Both the position numbers and the translations under genes were made by a program. From assembly GCA_963791295.1 (NCBI GenBank), contig CAWBRY010000001.1, forward strand, positions 1,612,001 through 1,676,000: 64,000 nucleotides of DNA. Reading direction: 5' to 3'. Under the pieces are notes generated by a model. It had not been told where the DNA came from. It made no database searches and saw only the letters and a list, made by a program, of their open reading frames with translations. Positions 8,334 through 17,968 of the stretch are shown in pieces (positions within the stretch are counted from its first letter, which is position 1; each line of letters starts with the position of its first letter). Origin of the DNA: CAWBRY01 sp963791295 (lineage in GTDB: Bacteria > Bacteroidota > Bacteroidia > Chitinophagales > Chitinophagaceae).

Positions 8334-9493
8334 ATGAAAAGCTGGAGTTGGGTCTTGCTCATCGCAATGACGATCATGATCAAATGGGTCTCCTGGTATC
8401 CAGGTTGGGTGGAAAGAAACTACAGTCTGGGTGTCTATCCAGTACATTGCGAAGATCCAGCGATTCCTGTTCGGATGGGTCCCTTTCAGTATTGGGGATA
8501 TATTTTATGCCTTCCTCATCGTAGTGCTGCTTATAAGATCTTTCAATTGGAACGAGGATCTTATTCAAAAGAAAGTTCAATCGACAGTATTTTATCAGTG
8601 GTCTTCAGCAGATCATTTTCTTTTTCCTATTTGTATATGTATTTTTCAATCTCCTGTGGGGACTAAATTATAACCGCTATGGCATTGCGCGCCAATTGGG
8701 CCTGGCGGTAAGACCATACACCCTGGCCGACCTGGATACACTCACAACGGTGCTGCAAGCCCGGTTGAATGAATATGGTGACATGGCTAACGAGGCCCAG
8801 CGGGATTCATTCGATACAAAAGGAAGATTGTTTAATGCCAGTTGTGAAGCCTACGATACATTAGCAAAAGAATTTCCTTTTTTAAAGTATAAACCCCATT
8901 CCATCAAGCCATCATTATTCAGTTATGTAGGCAATTACCTGGGTTTCCAGGGATATTATAATCCGTTTTCAGGAGAGGGACAGGTAAACACTACCGTGCC
9001 GAATTTCCTGGTACCATATGTCACAACCCATGAAATGGCGCACCAGCTCGGATATGCGAAAGAGAATGAAGCAAATTTTGTAGGCTTCCTGGCATGCCAT
9101 TTTTACAACTCTCCCGTGTTCAGGTATTCGGTGTATTTTGATATGTACCGCTATGCTATTGGTGAAATATATGGGCGGGACACGTTAATGGCAAAGGCTT
9201 TTCACGAAAAGCTTCATCCACAGGTAAAAAAAGATATCCGCGAACTGCGCGATTTTTTTATAAAGTACAAGAATCCGGTAGAGCCGATTATCATGTGGTT
9301 TTATGGACATTATCTAAAAGCCAATAATCAACCTGCGGGCAAAGAATCTTATAATGAAGTGGTGGCGTGGCTGATTGCTTATTATAAGAAATTTGGACGA
9401 TCAGATAAGACTTTTAAACTAATTCTACATCCGATACTCCCGACTCCAACTGACTCCACTAAAATTCATTCTTCCACATCATACTTTCAATAG
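8334..9493 (+). CDS. DUF3810 membrane protein with HExxH motif (frameshifted)
   Basis: Three frames join into a DUF3810 protein, which is a membrane-anchored putative zinc metallopeptidase. Segment 1 from the ATG at 8334 gives MKSWSWVLLIAMTIMIKWVS and WVERNYSLGVYP. Segment 2 gives IAKIQRFLFGWVPFSIGDI and a second hydrophobic stretch (FLIVVLLIRSF). A third frame gives FNLLWGLNYNRYGIA and is open to 9493. THEMAHQLGYAKENEAN carries HEMAH plus a downstream Glu, the expected zinc site. Shifts lie near 8442 and near 8600. The 3' end overlaps the reconstructed dcd 3' end by about 35 bp, so another shift near the C terminus is possible. Function is not established for this family. Confidence 0.8.
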
Positions 9494-9995
9494 GTCTGTC
9501 CGGCTGGTTCGTGTATTTGGAGTCTTCTTTTGATTGTATTTTACTTCAATTTCACCATCAACAGGGAAATAAATCAGTTGCCCGATAGGCATTCCCTTGT
9601 AAATTCTTACCGGTTGTTTCACCGATATCTCAAGGGTCCAGTGGCCACAAAAACCGACATCTCCTTTGCCTGCCGTAGCATGAATATCAATTCCCAGCCG
9701 CCCCGTGGATGATTTCCCTTCCAGGAAAGGAACATGAGCGTGGGTTTCGGTGTATTCTGCCGTAACTCCCAGGTAAAATTGATGCGGGTAAAGGATAAAT
9801 CCTTCGTCGGGAATTTCAAAATGAGCAATCTGGTTATGTTTTTTAGCGTCAAGGATATGGTCCTGGTAAGTCGCGAGCCAATTCCCAAGATGCACATCGT
9901 AGGAATTACTGCCCAGAAATTCCCGACTATAAGGAACGATTTTGATGGTGCCGTTTTTCCATTTCTTCTTGTATCCGCAGATCAGATAGTATCAT
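9459..9995 (-). CDS. dcd: dCTP deaminase (two apparent frameshifts)
   Basis: The enzyme deaminates dCTP to dUTP in dTMP synthesis. The central open frame gives HLGNWLATYQDHILDAKKH, FLEGKSSTGRLGIDIHATAG and GFCGHWTLEISV, which include the catalytic Glu-containing and substrate-binding stretches of the family. The true start is the ATG at 9995 (MILSDLRIQEEMEK), joined by removing one base near 9948 to give GTIKIVPYSREFLGSNSYD. At the other end a one-base deletion near 9503 gives DSKYTNQPDRPIESMMWKNE and a stop at 9459. The reconstructed protein is about 178 residues, exactly the family length. Convergent with the DUF3810 gene. Confidence 0.9.
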
Positions 9996-10093
9996 TTTCC
10001 GGTTTCGATTTTTATTGTCAAATTTGCGTCGGGTTCTTAATAATCCAGCGCAGCCAACCTGCGCTGAGCAAAATAAAGATGAAAAACTAACCA

Positions 10094-10689
10094 ATGCCCA
10101 TTTTTTTTCAACACCCGGTCAGATGATACAACCCGGCTAGGCATCTGGAAAATTGAAGAAACAGAAGAATTCTTTAAAGGGAATGTTCCACAACATAGAG
10201 ATGTTACTCATCCTCATAAGAGACTTCAACACCTGGCAGGGCGGTTTTTACTTCAGTTTCTCTTTCCGGATTTCCCATATGAATTGATACAGATCGCCGA
10301 TACCCGGAAACCTTTTTTACCGGATGAACAATATCATTTTTCCATTTCTCATTGCGGAGATTTCGCCGCTGCAATTGTTAGTAAGGACAAAAGGGTCGGT
10401 ATAGACATAGAGATACCCGCTGAAAAGATTGCCAGGATTGCAGACAAATTCATCGATAACAACGAAAAGGAAATGTTTGAGATTTCCCCGACTCACGGAT
10501 CACCGGCTCCTCACTGTCATTTGGTCGGCAAAGGAGTCGGTATTTAAATGGTATGGCGAAGGGGGAGTGGATTTTAAGGAAAACATCTTGCTACAGGAAC
10601 GCGAGGCAAATAGCGAAACGATACGAATGTTTCTTTACAAAGAATCGACACAGCCTGGTCATTCATTACCGTGCAGTTTGAGCAAATAA
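10094..10689 (+). CDS. 4'-phosphopantetheinyl transferase (frameshifted)
   Basis: Sfp-type transferases attach the phosphopantetheine arm of CoA to carrier proteins. The ATG at 10094 gives MPIFFQH. After a shift near 10120 the frame reads LGIWKIEETEEFF, HPHKRLQHLAGRFLL and HFSISHCGDFAAAIV. The Mg/CoA signature RVGIDIE is near residue 105-111. After a second shift near 10495 the frame gives VIWSAKESVFKWYGEGG, the other signature (W.AKE...K). The end at 10689 lies 17 bp from the convergent DUF2130 stop. The carrier protein it serves cannot be inferred from this neighbourhood. Confidence 0.85.
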
Positions 10690-10706
10690 TCCTTGCCTGG
10701 ATCATA

Positions 10707-11912
10707 TCATAAAGAATTCTGCAGTTCGTCACCGGACGAAAGCAGATTCAGGTCCACATCATTGCCGGAAATTCCTTCGATAGATCCGCGGATATGGGCA
10801 GCATTCAGCAAAACTTTTTCGAGTTGCTTTTCCCTTGCCTTCCATAAGTTTTTCCATCGTCTCTCTTTCCCGTTGGATCGAAAGCTTCATCGTCATAAAC
10901 CCTTCCCTTATAGCCTTCCATTGTTCGGCAAATTCATTACTATTTAAATACTATAGAGCAAATGCATCTTGTCACCGTTATTATCATTGCTCTTTGTGGC
11001 ATTATAGGTGCGGATCACGCCGTCCCGTAATGCAGATGCCAGAGCTTTCACCTCAGTAAACGAACAGATCCATACTCCATCCTTCAATCCGAAGCATTCC
11101 ATCTCGCTTGGCATCGTCCGCGTAACCAGCACAGAGATATCGGCGCCCAGGCTGCGCATATCCGATTTCAACTTCTCTATCCAGTCGCCCATAAATGAAT
11201 TGGTACGCTTACTCTCGTAAATGATCTTTCCGCATTCCTGGCCAAAATTATTGTGGATGATTTGTATGCAATCGGCTCCACGCACCCCTTTACCAACGAC
11301 ATGGATCACATCAAACGGGAAGGCAACTCTTAGCAATTCCTCCAGAGCTAATTCCTGCACTTCGCCCTGTAGTTTCATCGATCCCTGATCGGCCTTCCTC
11401 CTCATTTCATCAGCCAGTTTTTTCTGATCAGCCAATTGTTTTTCCAATTCCTTCATTCGCATTTGGAATTCAGTTTCCCTGGCTTCAGTTTTTTGGTGCT
11501 CCAGCTTGCGAATCTCTTCTGAAAGTTGAGCTCGCTCTTCCTGCAGTTTTCGCTGCGTGGTAATCTCCAATTCAGCTTCTCTTGTCTTTAGCTCCCTTTC
11601 TTTTTGAAGGAATTCCAATTCCTTTCGCCTTGCCTCTTTTAGTTTCCCTTCATTTTCCGTATTGCTCCGTTCCAACAAGCGCAGTTGGTTCTCGAAATCG
11701 GCACTAATGGATTTCCTCAGGTTAGTTTCAACAGCCTGTTGAAGTCGCCTTTTTTCGTCCTCTAACCTGACCTGGAATTCGTCAGTTTTTTTCTTTTGCC
11801 ACTCCTGCACTTTTGTACGTAATTCCCTTTCCATTTCCTCCCGCATTGCCCCGCTGGGTTCAAAGGAGTGCCCACAATTGGGACATTTTATATCTGTCTG
11901 CATGAATCCCAT
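10707..11912 (-). CDS. DUF2130 family protein (coiled coil plus nuclease-like domain)
   Basis: The gene starts at 11912. An N-terminal CPNCGHSFEPSG is a half zinc-ribbon. A long charged coiled coil follows (about residues 20-190), then the DUF2130 globular domain with FPFDVIHVVGKGVRGADCIQ and GKIIYESKRTNSFMGDWI. The D...E.K arrangement (ADC..., YESKR) is the PD-(D/E)XK-like pattern proposed for this family (family knowledge). The main frame ends at 10944. Shifting near 10946 and 10845 recovers NSNEFAEQWKAIREGFM, QRERETMEKL and a terminal NDVDLNLLSSGDELQNSL with a stop at 10707. The full length is then about 400 residues, normal for the family. The function is not known. Confidence 0.85.
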
Positions 11913-12154
11913 TTCTTTGTTTCAAAACTACTGAATGGTGCAGAGGTGGACAACTTGTTCAGCTAACAATTGATGGGTCAAAATGTTGACAACTCAAATC
12001 TTAAAAAATTCTCCAATTTGTTAAATCTATTATCAGGCGGTTCTCGTAACTCTCTATACGCTTCAATCCCTCCCTGTCTAAACCAAGGCTTCTCATTTAC
12101 CAACTAAAGGCCAAAGCATCGATATAATCATCATTTCCAATTAAAACTATTCTT

Positions 12155-14299
12155 ATGCGAAAAAAAAATGCATCTGGCCCGGCGGTCCGCCTATTTCTGA
12201 CCCTGACAATCCTTGCTATTGTTTCTTTTATTCTCAGTTCCTCCAGTCACCGTGAAGCCCCGATGATCGCGAACGATCCCCTGGCAGACAACACCGATGT
12301 GTATGCTTTTAAAAGTCCAACTAACCCGGACAAGATCATTATCATCGCAAATTATATTCCGTTTCAGGCACCCCAGGGAGGTCCCAATTATTTCCAGTTT
12401 GGAGAAGATGTACGCTACGAGATACATATAGACAACAACCTCGCAACCAATGGTGATGATATCATTTACCGTTTTACTTTTCGCAAGACCAATGAGGACC
12501 CGACTACTTTCTTCAACATCCGGCTTGGAAAACAAAATCTCAAAACAACTTACAAGGCTGAAAGAAGCACGAATGGAGGAAGGTCCTTCCACACCATTAT
12601 TAATAATGGTATAGTACCTCCGCCAAATATCGGAGAACGCTCCATCAGTTCAGCCGTAGGATTGAACACTGCCGGCTATAATACACTGATCGAGCAGGCG
12701 ATTAAAACTTCCAATACCGGTGAAAGGATCTTTTGTGGGCCCGTTGATGATCCGTTCTTTGTTGACCTCGGCGGTATTTTTGACCTCGGTGATGCTCCGC
12801 GCCAGGGGCCTACGCGTACAGCCGACGGTTTAAAATGCATCAATGTCTCCACGATCGCTCTGGAAATTGATGTTTCCACCTTGCAAAAGGATCACAAATC
12901 GCTTCGCCATGCCGCCAACGTTCTGGATCCAAACTATGTTATTGGTGTCTGGGCATCAGCAAGCCGTCAGAAAATTTCTGTGCTGAGAGATTTTAAACGC
13001 GATTGGTCTGACAATGGATTCCGTTGGAACGACAATGATGGCATCACACACCTGGGCCCGTGGGTACAGGTCTCCCGCCTGGGTATGCCGCTGACGAATG
13101 AAGTAGTGAATCCAATTGGTGTCAAGGATCTATGGAACAGCATGTCCCCTTATGAAGACCTGGCTAACCTGAAGACCTTCGGCAAATACTTTTACAACCC
13201 GGAATTAGCTTTATACATGGATGACGACCAATTTGGCGGAGCTGTACCGGCGTTTGCACCATTGAGAGTTCAAAAAAGTTCACTCGGTCAATTTGGATTC
13301 GGAAATGGACAAAATGGGCTGTTTGCTTTGAAGGGATCTCCTGCGGTAGCGGGAACAGCTTTGGATGATGCCATTTTTGGAAAATTATTGCTGCCGAAAG
13401 CTAATTCTCCAAGGTCTGTGGATCTTTACCCCATATTTCAAACAGGAGTTCCCAATCTTCGTCCTTATCAATTGGCCACAGGAAAAGTCGGTGGCAATCC
13501 TTTGGCCGAAGGCAAACCGTTCATTCATAATTTCCTGCCAAACGGTGGAGATATGTTGCGATTGAATATGGCCGTCCCTGCCACACCGAGAAATTCTGCT
13601 GACTTTAGTTCGGAGGGATTGGTTCAGGCAGCAGTTCTTGGATTGCTGGATCCAAGGTTCAATGGGAATACCAATATTGAATTCATTCCAAACATGGATG
13701 GATTTCCGAACGGCAGAAGGTTGGAAGATGATGTAACCCGAATTGAATTGCAGGCCGTCAGTGGTGTCGTATTAGCTGCTATCGGGTTATGGTATGATGA
13801 TTATATTCCGGGCACCAGCCCAAGCCCGGTTACTCCTAAACTTCTTTCTGTACTAGGATATAATACAGGAGTAGACATCAATGATACTTCATTCAAAGCG
13901 TCATTTCCCTTTGTTCAAACGCCATGGGCCGGAACCCACAATTGCAGTTGTGATGGCCCAACAACTTCTGGTAAGAAAGATAATGCAATTCCTACCTCTC
14001 AAATGAAAGTTACGAGCAGCAATCTTGGATTAGCTACTCCCGAAGTGTTCTTATCCACTTATCCGAATCCTTCAAATGGCAATAATACGATCCGCTACAG
14101 AGTTGAAGCACCAACGAATTTGCGAATCATCGTATTCGATGCGCAAGGCAGAGCGGTAAAAGAATTGGTCAATAAAAAAGTAAATGCCGGCACATATACT
14201 GTTGATTGGAATACGAAGAATCTTTCCTCAGGCGCGTATTTCATAACAGCGATCAAAGACGGCAACCAAAAGCAGTCGATCACATTGCTTAAGAACTAA
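12155..14299 (+). CDS. secreted DUF4331 protein with type IX sorting domain
   Basis: The 714-residue product has a signal peptide (about residues 10-32) and then the DUF4331 start HREAPMIANDPLADNTDVYAF, which is diagnostic. The body carries many Gly/Pro/Asn-rich beta segments such as YEIHIDNNLATNGDD. The C terminus (from about residue 632, STYPNPSNGNNTIRY to ITLLKN) is a T9SS type A sorting domain with YPNP, VFDAQGRAV and LSSGAYF, so the protein should be exported through the Por/type IX system to the cell surface. It heads a co-directional set with a TPR protein and a HupE/UreJ-like permease. DUF4331 function is unestablished. The gene is fully open, unlike its neighbours to the left. Confidence 0.93.
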   Translation: MRKKNASGPAVRLFLTLTILAIVSFILSSSSHREAPMIANDPLADNTDVYAFKSPTNPDKIIIIANYIPFQAPQGGPNYFQFGEDVRYEIHIDNNLATNGDDIIYRFTFRKTNEDPTTFFNIRLGKQNLKTTYKAERSTNGGRSFHTIINNGIVPPPNIGERSISSAVGLNTAGYNTLIEQAIKTSNTGERIFCGPVDDPFFVDLGGIFDLGDAPRQGPTRTADGLKCINVSTIALEIDVSTLQKDHKSLRHAANVLDPNYVIGVWASASRQKISVLRDFKRDWSDNGFRWNDNDGITHLGPWVQVSRLGMPLTNEVVNPIGVKDLWNSMSPYEDLANLKTFGKYFYNPELALYMDDDQFGGAVPAFAPLRVQKSSLGQFGFGNGQNGLFALKGSPAVAGTALDDAIFGKLLLPKANSPRSVDLYPIFQTGVPNLRPYQLATGKVGGNPLAEGKPFIHNFLPNGGDMLRLNMAVPATPRNSADFSSEGLVQAAVLGLLDPRFNGNTNIEFIPNMDGFPNGRRLEDDVTRIELQAVSGVVLAAIGLWYDDYIPGTSPSPVTPKLLSVLGYNTGVDINDTSFKASFPFVQTPWAGTHNCSCDGPTTSGKKDNAIPTSQMKVTSSNLGLATPEVFLSTYPNPSNGNNTIRYRVEAPTNLRIIVFDAQGRAVKELVNKKVNAGTYTVDWNTKNLSSGAYFITAIKDGNQKQSITLLKN

Positions 14300-14318
14300 A
14301 ATTTCGGAGTAGGCGAAA

Positions 14319-14349
14319 GTCCGCGGGTAAAACTGCGGGCTTTTTTTTT
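14319..14349 (+). terminator. intrinsic terminator after the DUF4331 gene
   Basis: GTCCGC (14319-14324) and GCGGGC (14335-14340) form a 6-bp stem with one G-U pair, followed at once by nine Ts. It lies 20 bp after the DUF4331 stop. The next gene starts only 29 bp later, so the terminator probably attenuates rather than fully separates the two. Confidence 0.75.
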
Positions 14350-14377
14350 GGTGAAATCATCAAAGCAAAACATCAAT

Positions 14378-15724
14378 ATGAAAAAAGCGAGTCAATATAT
14401 CATTGCCCTGGTATTCCTGGTGGTTGCGGTTGGATTTGTCGTCGTCAAATATAAGCGGGAAAAGAAAAGCCAGGCGGCCGCTTTTTATCTTTTAAAGCAA
14501 CGTCAAGGTGTAATTGCTCAAACCGAAGAATGGAAACAGGTGCAGCGGCAGTATGCGGAAATGATGAAAGTGGTGCGGACAAATCCGGATGATCTAAAAT
14601 CCCGTATTGCCCTGGCTGGGATTTATATCAAGGAAGCACGGGTGACTGGTAACTACGTGTACTACGATATGGCTGCCATGAAATATATCAACGAAGTGCT
14701 GGACATCGACTCTTTGAATTTTGAAGCGCTATCGCTCAAATCACTTTGTTATCTTTCTCAACACCACTTTGCCGATGGCCTGACCTATGCGGAGAAGGCC
14801 AGGTCGGTCAACCCATACAATGCATTTGTTTATGGGATCCTTTTAGACGGCCATGTCGAAATGGGAAATTATGATGCCGCACTGAAAGATGCCGAAAAGA
14901 TGGTCTCTATCAGACCCGATCTCCGTTCATACTCAAGGATCTCGTATTTACGGGAGATCTATGGAGATTACCCCGGTGCAATAGAAGCCATGGAAATGGC
15001 TTTGAGAGCTGGTCCTGCCGGTGAAGAATCTACGGAGTGGGTTCGCATTCAACTGGGACACCTGTATGAGAATACCGGCGATATGAAGAGGGCGGAATTG
15101 AATTATCAGACGGCGCTGGACAACCGTCCCGGTTACGCTTATGCGCTGGCCGGCCTGGGCCGGATTGCGACAGCATCCAACGAATACGAAAAGGCAGTTA
15201 ACTATTACATGAAAGCAGATTCTCTTGTCAATGATTATTCCTTCAAGGAGGCATTAGCGGATGTTTATGAATTGATGGGACAAAATGATAAAGCTAAATT
15301 CATCACGATGTCCCTGATCGAGGCCATGTCGGGAGATGCGAAGAAAGGCGAGCAGGATGAAAGTATTGGTCACTATTCAGACAGGGAACTCGCAACCAAT
15401 TACATTAAGATAAATGAATATGAAAAGGCTCTCGATCATGCGCTGGCGGAATATAACAGGAGGCCAGACAATATTGACGTGAACGAAACAGTGGCCTGGG
15501 TTTATTATAAACAAGGAAAGACAAACAAGGCGATGGCCTATTTGGAATCGGCTATGAAGACAAATTGTAGGAACCCGGTCTTGCTTTGCCATGCCGCCCT
15601 TATCTATCATAAGGCGGGAAATCAGGAAAAAGCCAAAACACTGATGCAGGATGCGTTGCGCTATCATGCAAATATTCCGGCGAATCTCATGGCCGAATGC
15701 AAGACTATTATGCCTAAACTTTAG
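14378..15724 (+). CDS. membrane-anchored tetratricopeptide repeat protein
   Basis: I take the ATG at 14378 (MKKASQYIIALVFLVVAV) because it gives a clean N-terminal signal anchor; the TTG ten codons upstream lies within the terminator T tract. The 448-residue protein then has about nine TPR-like helical pairs, for example ALSLKSLCYLSQHHFADGLT, AEKMVSIRPDLRSY, HLYENTGDMKRAELNYQTAL and LESAMKTNCRNPVLL. TPRs mediate protein contacts; with an anchor it most likely faces the periplasm. It is followed after 2 bp by the HupE/UreJ-like gene, so they are translationally coupled. A partner role for the DUF4331 protein or the permease is inference from gene order. Confidence 0.85.
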   Translation: MKKASQYIIALVFLVVAVGFVVVKYKREKKSQAAAFYLLKQRQGVIAQTEEWKQVQRQYAEMMKVVRTNPDDLKSRIALAGIYIKEARVTGNYVYYDMAAMKYINEVLDIDSLNFEALSLKSLCYLSQHHFADGLTYAEKARSVNPYNAFVYGILLDGHVEMGNYDAALKDAEKMVSIRPDLRSYSRISYLREIYGDYPGAIEAMEMALRAGPAGEESTEWVRIQLGHLYENTGDMKRAELNYQTALDNRPGYAYALAGLGRIATASNEYEKAVNYYMKADSLVNDYSFKEALADVYELMGQNDKAKFITMSLIEAMSGDAKKGEQDESIGHYSDRELATNYIKINEYEKALDHALAEYNRRPDNIDVNETVAWVYYKQGKTNKAMAYLESAMKTNCRNPVLLCHAALIYHKAGNQEKAKTLMQDALRYHANIPANLMAECKTIMPKL

Positions 15725-15726
15725 AA

Positions 15727-16416
15727 ATGCATCGACGAGCAATGCAACAGCCGGTATTGAAGAATAAAACCAGGATTGTTTTTCTATTGCTTTTATTATT
15801 CAGTTCGACTGCAGTGCACGCTCATACGATCAACTACGCGCTGGACAAGGCGCCGGTAGGAGACGTGGTGAGCTATTACTTAAAATTAGGGTTCCAGCAT
15901 ATCATCCCGCAGGGTATTGATCATATTCTGTTTGTCGCTGGACTTTGCCTGTTAAGCACGAAAATAACAACCATTCTCTGGCAGGCCACGGCCTTCACGG
16001 TAGCTCACTCAATTACGCTGGCTTTGAGTATGAAAAATATCATCCAGGCGCCGCCGGCTATTGTAGAACCGATCATTGCACTTTCCATTCTATTTGTCGC
16101 TCTTGAAAATATCATTCTTCAGGAACTCAAGCCATGGCGAATCATTTTAGTCTTCTTGTTTGGATTGGTCCATGGAATGGGCTTTGCGAGTTCGTTGAAT
16201 GAGATCGGCCTGCCTCCATCGAAATTCTTTACTTCCATTCTCTCTTTTAACCTGGGTGTTGAGTTAGGCCAGATTGCTATTATCCTGGCTATGTTTTCTT
16301 TTATTATCATTCCTCTGAGAAGCAGAACGGGTTATCGCAAGATCATTGTATATCCTTTGTCGGTCATTATTGCAGCTGTTGCAGCTTATTGGTCGGTGGA
16401 GAGAATATTTTTTTGA
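15727..16416 (+). CDS. HupE/UreJ-like multi-pass membrane protein
   Basis: The 229-residue protein has a signal peptide (about residues 15-33, ending VHAH) and about six membrane helices. Motifs typical of HupE/UreJ_2 proteins are GFQHIIPQGIDHILFV near residues 52-67, AFTVAHSITLALS near 95-107 and FGLVHGMGFASSL near 144-156, with conserved His and Asp residues positioned inside helices as in nickel or cobalt permeases. The shortness of the predicted periplasmic N-terminal part sets it apart from long HupE proteins. No hydrogenase or urease genes are nearby, so metal uptake for such enzymes cannot be assumed. It overlaps nothing and is spaced 2 bp from the TPR gene. Confidence 0.85.
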   Translation: MHRRAMQQPVLKNKTRIVFLLLLLFSSTAVHAHTINYALDKAPVGDVVSYYLKLGFQHIIPQGIDHILFVAGLCLLSTKITTILWQATAFTVAHSITLALSMKNIIQAPPAIVEPIIALSILFVALENIILQELKPWRIILVFLFGLVHGMGFASSLNEIGLPPSKFFTSILSFNLGVELGQIAIILAMFSFIIIPLRSRTGYRKIIVYPLSVIIAAVAAYWSVERIFF

Positions 16417-16561
16417 GCAATATTTACCACGAAATCTTCGATACATATCCGGCGCATAAAGAATTTACGTATCTGATCAGCCATGTGAGGTAAATTATCC
16501 CCTGCTTTTTCCCGGCGCAATTATTGTATCCCAATTATCCAATAAGAAAAACAAAAGTTGT

Positions 16562-16732
16562 ATGAAAGTTATCTACTCCTTTCTCGCAGTCTTCTTCTTC
16601 TTAATAAGCATGAGCAGTTGCTCAGTCATCGAAGGGATCTTTAAGGCCGGTGTTTGGGTTGGGGTATTAATGGTGGTGGGGGTTATTGCCCTGGTCATCT
16701 TCCTGATTGTGCGATTGTCGGGTAAGAAATGA
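16562..16732 (+). CDS. very small lipoprotein / membrane protein (56 aa)
   Basis: The ATG at 16562 opens a 56-residue frame. An N-terminal signal (MKVIYSFLAVFFFLISMSSC) ends in a lipobox-like MSSC, then VIEGIFKAGVWVGVLMVVGV and a hydrophobic helix to a basic end (RLSGKK). Small proteins with the pattern lipobox-GIFKAGVWVG-helix are common in Bacteroidota and often carry misleading enzyme names in databases. The function is unknown. It lies 145 bp after the permease gene on the same strand and converges with the kinase at 16751. Confidence 0.7.
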   Translation: MKVIYSFLAVFFFLISMSSCSVIEGIFKAGVWVGVLMVVGVIALVIFLIVRLSGKK

Positions 16733-16750
16733 GGATAAGTTCTTCATTCG

Positions 16751-17906
16751 TCATTTTAGGAGGACAATTCTAAACGTTGAGCCTTTTCCCAGGTCGGATT
16801 GCTTAACAAAAATCTGGCCTTTATGAAATTGTTCAATGATGCGGCGTGAAAGACTTAAGCCTAATCCCCAACCTCTTTTCTTAGTTGTAAAGCCAGGTTT
16901 AAAAACTTTTACCAGGTTCTGGCTGCTAATGCCTTTGCCGGTGTCCGTGACATCGATCTGAACTGAATTTTTTTCCTCTTTTATATCTATCGTTATACTT
17001 CCCTTTCCTTCCATCGCATCCAGCGCATTCTTTAAAAGATTTTCAATGACCCAATCAAACAAGGGAGCGGAAATCATAGCCGATATTTCCTTTTGTCCAT
17101 GCGTTTCCACCGAAAAACTCACCTTGCCCGTAGCCCTTTTCCTCATGTATTCCACCATGCTGCTGACGTGTTTTACCAAATCCTGCTTTTCCAATTGGGG
17201 CGTGCTTCCAATTTTTCCGAAACCGATCCGAAACTAATCGCAGGCGGTTCACATCTTTTTCAAGCTCCTGCGCTATTTTTTCATTCACAGGATTTTCCTT
17301 CAGCATTTCAACCCATCCTTCCAGGGAAGAGACGGGTGTCCCGAGTTGATGTGCCGTTTCCTTGGCCATGCCGGCCCATACCTGATTTTGAACCGAGCGG
17401 TAGCTGCTCCTCAAAGTGATCAATGTGATGATGATAAAAAGCCCGACAATAAACAATTGGACGAGCGGATAGTACCTTACTTCTTTTAGAAGCTTTGAAT
17501 CTCCATAGTAATACAGATTGCGAACCCTGGGATTCTTAGGGTCTATCCATTCAATAGGTTGGTTTTGTGCCTTGAATTGGCGAAGTTTTTTTTCTACATA
17601 GGCCTTGGTCTTTTAGAAGCCTTTACTGAATCCAGGTTGATGTATTGTGAAATACTATCGTTTTCATTTGTTTCGATAATGGGTATGGAAGTGTTTTCAG
17701 TAAGTATCATTGAAGCCAGGCGTGTATCGGCGTCGGTGGGTGAGTTGATCAGGAATTTGCCGGCTTCGATCCACTGCTCCACTTTTTGTTTCTCATCCCG
17801 CGCTATCTTCCGGGCCAGATACTGAGAATAGAAGATCGTCCCGGTAACGATTAGGATAGCAATAGCCGCCAGTCCGGATCTCCAATTTAATATTTGCGTG
17901 AAACAT
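16751..17906 (-). CDS. membrane sensor histidine kinase (frameshifted)
   Basis: Four minus-strand segments combine into a kinase of about 385 residues. The start is probably the ATG at 17906 (MFHANIK), with a one-base shift near 17890 leading into WRSGLAAIAILIVTGTIFYS (first membrane helix). A periplasmic part follows (KVEQWIEAGKFLI, TENTSIPIIETNEND), then a second helix (LFIVGLFIIITLITL). The H box is MAKETAHQLGTPVSSLEGWV, and the ATPase shows NLLKNALDAMEGKG, DTGKGI and GWGLGLSLSRRI. Other shifts lie near 17600 and 17200. AKETAHQLGTP is a distinctive Bacteroidota H-box variant. No response regulator gene is adjacent. Confidence 0.85.
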
Positions 17907-17968
17907 CTTTCGAATTTAACAAGGATAAAGCGGCTTCCCTTATTTTTGAACAAATATTTTGAATCTCC

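Noticed and set aside
9734..10090. 118-codon plus-strand frame
   Set aside because: It is antisense to dcd, whose motifs are clear on the minus strand.
16411..16491. Short frame after the HupE/UreJ-like gene (FDTYPAHKEFTYLISHVR)
   Set aside because: It reads somewhat protein-like but has no proper start, is under 30 codons and overlaps the permease end.
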